From Bacillota bacterium (GTDB lineage: Bacteria; Bacillota; Clostridia; Christensenellales; CAG-138), in NCBI GenBank assembly GCA_023461495.1, contig JAEYLA010000316.1, positions 1 through 6,300 of the forward strand: a stretch of DNA of 6,300 bases, in the 5' to 3' direction. The position numbers and the translations under genes are program-made. Shown here piece after piece: positions 1 to 5,480 of the stretch; within the stretch, counting starts at the first letter, position 1; the number at the start of each line of letters is the position of its first letter. Under the pieces are notes generated by a model. The model was given only the letters and a program-made list of their open reading frames with translations. It was not told the DNA's origin and did no database searches.

Positions 1-764
1 CCGTAACTCACCATCTTTTCCTGGGTTTTTTTGAAGAAGAAGCAGGCCGTCGGCCAAAGGATAATGTTCCATACAAGCTGCGGCAAAAGGATCGGGATCG
101 GTTCCGCAAGCCCCACAAACAGCGAAAGCGAAGCGCCGCCCAGGCTTCCGAACGGCTGCAGGGCAAAGATTTTGCCAAGGCCGAACGGCATGACCGGAAA
201 TGGAATGACACTCCCCGAAAACAGCGCGATGATGGACATGCGCACCATGTATACAAGCCAGGCCATGCCTTTGAGGCGTATGGTAAAGCACGCAAATACA
301 AAATCGATGGCAAAGCCCAGCGTAACGCAAAGCAGCAGGCTCATAAAAAACCAAGGCGTCGCGGGATACAGGGAGACGCCGAACAAAGGGGAAAGCAACA
401 CCATCGGCAGGGAAAAGGCGACGAGCATGGGAATCCACTCCCCAACCGTCTGCGCAATGATTTGCCCAAAGAGCGGCATCGGCCGGTTGAAGAGGGAAAC
501 AAGCTCGCCTTCATAGGTCCAGCCGGAAAATTGGGTGCGCACTACCAATAGATCCGTGAGGAGCGCATTTAAATAGGTATAGCTGAGCATTTGGTCAAGG
601 CTCATGTCGGCCTGTGCGCCGCTCTCAAGCAGCACACGCCAAACCAGCATCAGCGGCAGCAGGTAAACAAACCGGATCAGGATTTTCGGCAGCAGATACC
701 AAATGCCGCCGTTTGTTTGGGCGCGCAGCGATATTTGCGCCGTTTTGAGATATTTTGCAATCAT
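1..764 (-). CDS. ABC-2 type transporter permease (export), 3' end cut by window edge
   Basis: An open frame of 254 codons runs from an ATG at 764 to the left edge without a stop. The start is fixed by a strong ribosome binding site (AAAAAGGAGAT, 768-778 on this strand). The protein is very hydrophobic, with likely membrane segments near residues 28-46, 58-75, 100-128, 138-160, 167-190 and 222-244. A short cytoplasmic-type motif FNRPMP lies at 92-97, and an SGSVIPF...PF pattern at 183-205. This matches the family of ABC-2 permeases about 260 residues long (ABC2_membrane_6 type), so probably only a few residues are missing. Such proteins form the membrane half of exporters, often for drugs or unknown compounds, and pair with a separate ATPase. 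None is visible here; I infer it lies downstream, beyond the left edge. An intrinsic terminator sits just before the gene, so expression probably needs read-through. The substrate cannot be told. Confidence 0.85.
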   Translation of the reverse strand, partial: MIAKYLKTAQISLRAQTNGGIWYLLPKILIRFVYLLPLMLVWRVLLESGAQADMSLDQMLSYTYLNALLTDLLVVRTQFSGWTYEGELVSLFNRPMPLFGQIIAQTVGEWIPMLVAFSLPMVLLSPLFGVSLYPATPWFFMSLLLCVTLGFAIDFVFACFTIRLKGMAWLVYMVRMSIIALFSGSVIPFPVMPFGLGKIFALQPFGSLGGASLSLFVGLAEPIPILLPQLVWNIILWPTACFFFKKTQEKMVSY

Positions 765-784
765 AAGATCTCCTTTTTGCATAT

Positions 785-821
785 AAAAAAATCCCTGTGC
801 AGCCGCGGCGCACAGGGATTT
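785..821 (-). terminator. Intrinsic terminator in the leader of the ABC-2 permease gene
   Basis: A perfect 12-bp stem (arms 789-800 and 810-821, 9-nt GC-rich loop) is followed on the minus strand by a run of seven T (791-785). There is no T-run on the plus-strand side, so it works only leftward. It lies between the stop of a small ORF (838) and the permease ribosome binding site (768-778). There is no room for a promoter between hairpin and gene. It is therefore either the terminator of the small ORF with read-through, or an attenuator controlling the permease. Confidence 0.85.
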
Positions 822-837
822 CAAGGCACATAAAAGC

Positions 838-996
838 CTATACAGGCATTTTGTTCCGTGAAAGGAATGCGAAGCGACGGCAATTTGCGTCCAAAAGGGC
901 AGACTCCACCCTGGGAAGCGCATTGTTAAATGAATCGCTGTGGATACGGTCCAACAAATAGAACGCATTACGGCATACCATCATGGCGCTTGTCAC
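838..996 (-). CDS. Possible small ORF / leader peptide, 52 residues, unknown function
   Basis: A GTG at 996 opens a 52-codon frame ending in TAG at 838-840. It is preceded by AAAGGTGG (1006-1013) with 9-nt spacing, a good ribosome binding site. The predicted peptide has no clear membrane segment, is mixed polar and basic at its C-terminus (CRRFAFLSRNK near residues 36-46) and has two Cys. I do not recognise it. Support for a real unit comes from context: candidate promoter 1030-1058, ribosome binding site, ORF and a strong terminator 17 nt after the stop are all on one strand in the expected order. It could be a small protein gene, a leader peptide governing attenuation of the permease, or part of a structured RNA that happens to be open. 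An ATG one base earlier (996-998) is followed at once by TGA, giving an overlapping start-stop. Confidence 0.4.
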   Translation of the reverse strand: MTSAMMVCRNAFYLLDRIHSDSFNNALPRVESALLDANCRRFAFLSRNKMPV

Positions 997-1029
997 ATCC
1001 TTTCACCACCTTTCTACACAGATATCTTA

Positions 1030-1058
1030 CTTATATCATACCTTTTCTAAAAAGTAAA
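1030..1058 (-). promoter_or_regulatory. Candidate promoter for the small ORF / ABC-2 permease unit
   Basis: On the minus strand TTTACT (1058-1053) and TATAAG (1035-1030) are separated by 17 nt, matching the sigma-A consensus at 4 of 6 and 5 of 6 positions. Predicted transcription would start near 1022, about 10 nt before the ribosome binding site of the small ORF. The -35 box overlaps one arm of an inverted repeat (1052-1059), which would suit repression. Confidence 0.5.
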
Positions 1059-1100
1059 CATATATTTCCCGAAGACGTTTACTTGAATTTGAAAGTGAAC
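1052..1100. repeat. Cluster of three AAGTAAAC-type half-sites (possible operator)
   Basis: AAGTAAAC at 1052-1059 and its exact inverse GTTTACTT at 1077-1084 are 17 nt apart. A third copy with one change, AAGTGAAC, lies at 1093-1100, inverted to the second with an 8-nt spacer. The first copy overlaps the -35 box of the minus-strand candidate promoter. This arrangement suggests binding of a dimeric regulator, but no regulator gene is in the window and short AT-rich repeats can arise by chance. Confidence 0.4.
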
Positions 1101-1163
1101 GAGGGGAAACAGAGAAAACCGCTTTCATTCGTAATAGAAAAAAAGGCGCATTTGAAATAATAT

Positions 1164-1191
1164 ATTATATTTTACAAAATAATACATACAA
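1164..1191 (-). promoter_or_regulatory. Second candidate minus-strand promoter
   Basis: On the minus strand TTGTAT (1191-1186) and a perfect TATAAT (1169-1164) are 16 nt apart. A 12-bp perfect palindrome ATAATATATTAT (1157-1168) overlaps the -10 box and expected start. Transcription would give a leader of about 160 nt before the small ORF and would carry the half-site cluster inside the transcript. The surrounding sequence is very AT-rich, so a chance match is possible. Confidence 0.4.
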
Positions 1192-1423
1192 CTCTCTCAG
1201 GTAATTTATGCAAAACTCTGTTCGGATAAGTTTCGGAGAATATGCCGTATTCCGGACATTTCCCACGGCATCTACGAACATTTCTTTGGATGTTTGCCGT
1301 AAAAATGCTAAAAAATATGTGATTTTCCTGAATCTTTAATGCCGAACCGGGGCGATAAAAAAAATAAGCTATTGTTGTTTTTGAATTTTTCATGTATATT
1401 TCTTTGTATGTATGTATGCAATG

Positions 1424-1453
1424 TTGCAAGTCAGCAGGGCATACTTCTATTGT
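1424..1453 (+). promoter_or_regulatory. Weak candidate promoter for the opp operon
   Basis: TTGCAA (1424-1429) and TATTGT (1448-1453) are 18 nt apart, each matching the sigma-A consensus at 4 of 6. The -35 overlaps the small inverted pair TGCAA/TTGCA (1417-1428). Placement about 40 nt before oppB is right, but the match is poor and the true promoter may lie elsewhere upstream or need an activator. Confidence 0.22.
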
Positions 1454-1492
1454 TCTGTATCACAAATTTAACGGAAAGGAGGGTGGTCTAAC

Positions 1493-2440
1493 ATGGGAAA
1501 ATATGTTTTTCAGCGCGTAGTAGCCATGTTGCTGACGATACTATGTATTGTTACAATCACATTCTTCCTCATGCATGCAATTCCCGGCGGTCCCTTCACG
1601 AGAGAGAAGCCACTGCCTGAAGCAATATTACAAGCGTTAAACAAAAAGTATCATTTGGACGACCCGGTATGGAAGCAGTACCTGGATTATTTGGAGGATT
1701 TGGTATTAAGAGGCGATTTTGGCCCGTCCTTCAAGCAGGTCAACAGATCTGTCAATGAGCTTATATTTGGCGGCTTTCCCATTACGGCAAAATTGGGGAT
1801 GGCGTCGATTGGGCTGACATTGATCCTTGCGATCCCAATGGGAGTTTATTCGGCATTGAAGCAGGGAAGATGGCAGGATTACACCGCCATGTTCATCGCT
1901 ACGCTGGGCGTGACGATCCCCAGTTTTGTAATGGCGATACTGCTGATTTATATATTCGCGCTCAAGCTCGGGATACTTCCGGTTATCTCGGGCTCACTGG
2001 ATACGGTTATTACGATGGTACTGCCCGTGCTTGCGCTTACGGGGTATCAGCTTTCCTTTATTACCCGTCTGATGCGCTCGAGCATGCTGGACGTCGTGCA
2101 GCAGGATTACATTCGTACGGCGCGCGCCAAAGGGATTTCGGAATTCAAGGTGATCATGAAGCATGCCTTTAAAAACGCCATCCTGCCCGTTATTACGTAT
2201 ATGGGGCCTATGGTTGCGGCGCTTTTGACAGGCAGCTTTGTTATTGAAAAAATGTTCACCATCCCCGGTGTGGGCGGATTCTTTGTCACCAGCATCGGCA
2301 ACCGTGACTATACGATGATCATGGGCACCACCATTTTCTATGCCGCGATATTGATTGTGATGAATTTTGTGGTGGACATTGTTTATGGATTCGTGGACCC
2401 GCGCATCAAGCTCCAAAACACGAAAGGGGGAGCGGCTTAG
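1493..2440 (+). CDS. oppB: Oligopeptide ABC importer, membrane permease OppB
   Basis: This 315-residue protein is one of the two channel subunits that move peptides across the cytoplasmic membrane. It has the OppB/DppB hallmarks: an N-terminal membrane segment (about 9-29) ending in the PGGPF motif (31-35), an extracytoplasmic region with LDDP (55-58) and GDFGPSF (74-80), then a binding-protein-dependent permease domain. The EAA loop that docks on the ATPase reads YIRTARAKG (206-214) and ends near Pro232. The last helix ends in a FVDPRIK tail. Length is normal for the family. The ATG follows a very strong ribosome binding site (AAAGGAGGG, 1475-1483) at 9 nt. It is the first gene of the operon and abuts oppC with no gap. 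Homologous dipeptide (Dpp/App) or nickel permeases cannot be fully excluded from this gene alone; the receptor fits oligopeptides. Confidence 0.95.
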   Translation: MGKYVFQRVVAMLLTILCIVTITFFLMHAIPGGPFTREKPLPEAILQALNKKYHLDDPVWKQYLDYLEDLVLRGDFGPSFKQVNRSVNELIFGGFPITAKLGMASIGLTLILAIPMGVYSALKQGRWQDYTAMFIATLGVTIPSFVMAILLIYIFALKLGILPVISGSLDTVITMVLPVLALTGYQLSFITRLMRSSMLDVVQQDYIRTARAKGISEFKVIMKHAFKNAILPVITYMGPMVAALLTGSFVIEKMFTIPGVGGFFVTSIGNRDYTMIMGTTIFYAAILIVMNFVVDIVYGFVDPRIKLQNTKGGAA

Positions 2441-3415
2441 GTGGAGTATTCAAAGGAAATGTTTGCCCCTCTTTCTGAGGTGCAGAAAAGTGAAGATGTC
2501 TTTATGCGCCCCAGCCTGACCTATTGGCAGGATGCATGGCGCAGATTTAAAAAGAACACGCCCGCGATGGTCGCAGGCGTGGTGCTGGTACTGATCGTGT
2601 TGCTGGCGATCTTCGGGCCGATGCTCTCACCCTATACGTACGACCAGCAGGTGAGAGGCGACCGCAATCAGTTCCCGTCTTCAGAGCATTGGTTCGGTAC
2701 GGACAAACTGGGACGCGACCTGTATGTGCGTACGCTCTACGGCGCGCGTATCTCGCTTTCCATCGGGTTGGTTGCAAGCTTGATCAACCTTACGATAGGC
2801 GTGCTATACGGCGGCCTTTCGGGCTATCTTGGCGGCAAGGCCGATAATATCATGATGCGTATTGTGGATATCCTGTACGCCGTGCCGCTGCTGCTGTATG
2901 TCATTATGCTGCAGGTGGTGCTGGAGCAGCCGATTAAAAACCTGTTCCAGACGAGCAAATTCTTTGCCTTATTTAAAGCCTTGGGGCCGGAGCTGATCCT
3001 GATTTATATCGTGCTCGGTTCCGTTTACTGGGTGGGCACGGCGCGCATGGTGCGCGGCCAGGTGCTTGCCATCAAGAACCAGGAGTTTGTCCTTGCCGCC
3101 AAGGCGCAGGGTGCCGGCACGATGCGCATCATCTTCAGGCACTTGACGCCAAACGCGATCGGTCAGATCATTGTTATGACGATGATGTCCATCCCGAACG
3201 CGATCTTCACGGAGTCCTTCCTGAGCTTCATCGGCATTGGCGTAAGCGCGCCTATGGCGAGCTGGGGGTCTTTGGCGAGCGACGCGTACAAGGCGCTGCA
3301 GAGTTATCCGTATCTGCTGTTCTTCCCGGCAGGCGCGATCTGTATCACGGTGCTGGCCTTTAACATTCTGGGCGATGGCCTCAGAGATGCGCTCGACCCC
3401 AGAATGAGAAAGTAG
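2441..3415 (+). CDS. oppC: Oligopeptide ABC importer, membrane permease OppC
   Basis: The second channel subunit, 324 residues. A polar cytoplasmic N-terminus of about 40 residues (OppC_N type) precedes the first membrane helix (42-60). The family motif HWFGTDKLGRD is at 83-93. The EAA loop EFVLAAKAQGAG starts at 215 and runs to about Pro237. The C-terminus has the usual LGDGLRDALDPRMRK ending. The start is a GTG directly after the oppB stop, with AAAGGGGGA (2423-2431) 9 nt upstream; a later ATG at codon 7 is less well placed. Residues about 162-182 (between membrane helices, with EQPIKNLFQTSKFF) look like a short insertion compared with the compact OppC I know from enterobacteria. OppC pairs with OppB and is contacted by the ATPases encoded next. 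Confidence 0.95.
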   Translation: MEYSKEMFAPLSEVQKSEDVFMRPSLTYWQDAWRRFKKNTPAMVAGVVLVLIVLLAIFGPMLSPYTYDQQVRGDRNQFPSSEHWFGTDKLGRDLYVRTLYGARISLSIGLVASLINLTIGVLYGGLSGYLGGKADNIMMRIVDILYAVPLLLYVIMLQVVLEQPIKNLFQTSKFFALFKALGPELILIYIVLGSVYWVGTARMVRGQVLAIKNQEFVLAAKAQGAGTMRIIFRHLTPNAIGQIIVMTMMSIPNAIFTESFLSFIGIGVSAPMASWGSLASDAYKALQSYPYLLFFPAGAICITVLAFNILGDGLRDALDPRMRK

Positions 3416-3423
3416 GTGGCAGT

Positions 3424-4446
3424 ATGAGCGAATATATTCTTGATGTCAAAAACTTAAAGACCTCCTTCTTTACGCATGTGGGGGAAGTGCAGGCGGTGCG
3501 CGGCGTATCGCTCAGGCTCCGTCCCGGCGAGGCGCTCGGTATCGTCGGCGAGAGCGGCTGCGGTAAGAGCGTCATGTCGCTTTCCATGATGGGGCTTGTC
3601 CCCAATCCTGGAAAAGTTGTTGGCGGCGAGATCATGTTTGAAGGAAAGGATCTTGCCAAATTAAGCGACAGGCAGATGCGCAAGATCAGGGGCGAGCGGA
3701 TCTCGATGATTTTTCAGGATCCCATGACATCCCTAAACCCTGTATATACGATCGGAAACCAGATCAACGAGATGATTCTGGAGCACCGGAAGATCAGCAA
3801 GAAGCAGGCCACGGAGCGGGCGATTGAGCTTCTGGAGCTTGTCGGCATTCCCAGCCCTGAGGCGCGTCTTAAGCAGTATCCGCATGAGTTTTCCGGCGGT
3901 ATGCGCCAGCGTGCAATGATCGCTATGGCGCTTGCGTGCGATCCCGCGCTCTTTATCGCAGATGAACCCACAACAGCGCTGGACGTGACCATCCAGGCGC
4001 AGATCCTTGAGCTGATGAAGGATCTCAGGCACAAGATCAACAGCACCATCATCCTCATCACGCATGACCTTGGCGTGGTTGCCGATTTGTGCGATGATAT
4101 CAAGGTGATGTATGCAGGGCTGGTTGTGGAGGAAGGCACCACGCGCGATATTTTCTATAACGCGCAGCATCCCTACACATGGGGGCTATTAAAGTCCGTG
4201 CCGAAAATCACGGAAGATACGAAGGAGCGCTTAAAGCCCATTGACGGGCAGCCGCCCGATCTATTGAAACCGCCGGCCGGCTGCGCGTTTGCAGCGCGGT
4301 GTCCGTATGCGATGCGTATCTGCCGTGAGGTTCAGCCGCCCAGTTATGAAGTAAATCCCGGGCACAATGCTACCTGCTGGCTGCTTCATCCCGAAGCAAA
4401 GGAACAGCATGACGCCGCGCAGGCGGCCAGGAGGGCAGAGCAATGA
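3424..4446 (+). CDS. oppD: Oligopeptide ABC importer, ATPase OppD
   Basis: One of two ATP-hydrolysing subunits on the cytoplasmic face, 340 residues. All nucleotide-binding motifs are present: Walker A GESGCGKS (42-49), Q-loop at Gln98 in FQDPMTSLNP, signature FSGGMRQR (156-163), Walker B LFIADEP (176-182) with Glu181, D-loop ALD (185-187) and switch His214. The C-terminal oligopeptide/dipeptide domain carries four Cys at 287, 293, 300 and 318 (C-x5-C-x6-C-x17-C). The same spacing occurs in OppF, and a similar cluster in mycobacterial OppD has been reported to hold a 4Fe-4S cluster. The ATG lies 8 nt after oppC with AGGTGG (3415-3420) upstream. Its stop overlaps the oppF start by 4 nt, pointing to translational coupling. 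The order D then F and the FSGGMRQR signature support OppD rather than OppF. Confidence 0.95.
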   Translation: MSEYILDVKNLKTSFFTHVGEVQAVRGVSLRLRPGEALGIVGESGCGKSVMSLSMMGLVPNPGKVVGGEIMFEGKDLAKLSDRQMRKIRGERISMIFQDPMTSLNPVYTIGNQINEMILEHRKISKKQATERAIELLELVGIPSPEARLKQYPHEFSGGMRQRAMIAMALACDPALFIADEPTTALDVTIQAQILELMKDLRHKINSTIILITHDLGVVADLCDDIKVMYAGLVVEEGTTRDIFYNAQHPYTWGLLKSVPKITEDTKERLKPIDGQPPDLLKPPAGCAFAARCPYAMRICREVQPPSYEVNPGHNATCWLLHPEAKEQHDAAQAARRAEQ

Positions 4447-5408
4447 GCACGCCATTGATTGAGATTAAAAACCTGAAGAAGCACTTTAGGGTTTCAGCAG
4501 GAACCTTAAAGGCTGTTGATGATGTTTCCTTCTCCATTATGAAGGGGGAAACCTTCGGCCTGGTAGGCGAGAGCGGCTGCGGAAAGACAACGGTTGGGCG
4601 TACCCTGATTCGTCTCTACAATCCCACCGCCGGTCAGATTCTATTCGACGGCGTGGACATCGCTTCCATGGGCGAGCGTGCGTTGAAGCCCTACCGCCGC
4701 CGCATGCAGATCATTTTCCAGGATCCGTACGCTTCGCTCAACCCGCGCATGACGGTGGGCGATATCGTTGCCGAACCGCTGGACATCCACAAGATCTGCA
4801 AGGGTGAAGAGCGGCAGAAGCGCATCTACGATTTGCTGGAGAGCGTCGGCCTCACCCGTGAGCATGCGAACCGTTATCCCCATGAGTTTTCCGGCGGGCA
4901 GAGGCAGCGTGTCGGCATCGCCCGCGCGCTGGCGCTTGAGCCGGAGTTGATTGTCTGCGATGAGCCGATTTCTGCGCTTGATGTTTCCATTCAGGCGCAG
5001 GTAGTCAACCTTCTGGAGGATTTGCAAAAAGAAAAGGGGCTTACCTATCTGTTCATCGCGCATGACCTTTCCATGGTACAGCATATCTCCAACCGTGTTG
5101 GCGTCATGTACCTCGGGCATCTGATGGAGGTTGCGTCCAGCCGCGAGCTTTATAAAAAGCCGCTGCACCCCTATACGATCGCGCTTCTTTCGGCAATCCC
5201 CATTCCGGATCCCGATGTAGCGCAGAAACGGCAGCGCATTATACTCGAAGGCAACGTTCCTACCCCAATCAATCCGCCTGCCGGGTGCCCGTTCAAGTCC
5301 CGCTGCGCATATGCGAAGCCGCTTTGCGAAAGCAAGATGCCCGAAATGCGCGAGATTGAACCGGATCACTTTGTAGCGTGCCATTTTGTGGAACAAATCC
5401 ACGCATAA
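4443..5408 (+). CDS. oppF: Oligopeptide ABC importer, ATPase OppF
   Basis: The partner ATPase of OppD, 321 residues. It has Walker A GESGCGKT (42-49), Q-loop Gln93 in FQDPYASLNPRMTV, signature SGGQRQR (150-156), Walker B LIVCDEP (169-175) with Glu174, D-loop ALD (178-180) and switch His207. The C-terminal domain has Cys 282, 288, 295 and 313 in the same C-x5-C-x6-C-x17-C spacing as OppD. The FQDPYASLNPRMTV and SGGQRQR forms are typical of OppF/DppF. It starts inside the oppD stop codon (ATGA overlap) with AGGAGGG (4429-4435) 7 nt upstream. OppD and OppF are expected to work as a heterodimer. No terminator follows, so some transcription can continue into oppA. Confidence 0.95.
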   Translation: MSTPLIEIKNLKKHFRVSAGTLKAVDDVSFSIMKGETFGLVGESGCGKTTVGRTLIRLYNPTAGQILFDGVDIASMGERALKPYRRRMQIIFQDPYASLNPRMTVGDIVAEPLDIHKICKGEERQKRIYDLLESVGLTREHANRYPHEFSGGQRQRVGIARALALEPELIVCDEPISALDVSIQAQVVNLLEDLQKEKGLTYLFIAHDLSMVQHISNRVGVMYLGHLMEVASSRELYKKPLHPYTIALLSAIPIPDPDVAQKRQRIILEGNVPTPINPPAGCPFKSRCAYAKPLCESKMPEMREIEPDHFVACHFVEQIHA

Positions 5409-5420
5409 CCGTTATTTGTA

Positions 5421-5449
5421 TTGTACAAACGCGATTGTGTTTGTATAAT
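5421..5449 (+). promoter_or_regulatory. Internal promoter in front of oppA
   Basis: TTGTAC (5421-5426) and a perfect TATAAT (5444-5449) are exactly 17 nt apart, the best promoter match in the window. The predicted start is near 5456, giving a leader of about 25 nt before the oppA ATG. An inverted repeat TTTGTA-ttg-TACAAA (5415-5429) overlaps the -35 box, and TTTGTA recurs at 5440-5445 touching the -10, so binding of a regulator here is plausible. It would allow more receptor than membrane complex to be made. Confidence 0.7.
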
Positions 5450-5480
5450 ATAAAATATATTAAAACAGGAGGAACAAAGA

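Larger units (their letters stand above)
997..1492. other. AT-rich divergent intergenic region, no convincing gene
   Basis: This roughly 500-nt stretch separates the leftward ABC-2 unit from the rightward opp operon. Apart from the candidate promoters and half-sites listed separately, it holds a 7-bp inverted repeat ATGCCGT/ACGGCAT (1242-1248 and 1265-1271, 16-nt loop), three tandem copies of a TATG-type tetranucleotide (1407-1418), and a TGCAA/TTGCA inverted pair (1417-1428). No ORF here has a credible ribosome binding site. No intrinsic terminator, tRNA or known riboswitch was recognised. Confidence 0.6.

Noticed and set aside
31..516. 161-codon open frame on the plus strand
   Set aside because: It lies antisense to the ABC-2 permease, whose minus-strand frame has a clear start, ribosome binding site and membrane-protein pattern; this translation shows no recognisable domain.
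785..1020. Known riboswitch or T-box in the exporter leader
   Set aside because: I looked for T-box and ykkC/guanidine-type conserved elements and could not identify any; only the terminator and the small ORF can be supported.
930..1160. 76-codon plus-strand frame in the intergenic region
   Set aside because: No ribosome binding site, and it overlaps the minus-strand small ORF and promoter signals; composition looks like non-coding AT-rich DNA.
1242..1271. 7-bp inverted repeat with a 16-nt loop as a terminator
   Set aside because: The stem is short, the loop long and no T-run follows on either strand.
1172..1429. 85-codon minus-strand frame starting at TTG
   Set aside because: Neither the TTG nor the internal ATG has a convincing ribosome binding site, and the protein has no recognisable features.
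4641..5402. 253-codon minus-strand frame
   Set aside because: It is a shadow of oppF on the other strand; oppF has all ABC ATPase motifs and the translational coupling to oppD.
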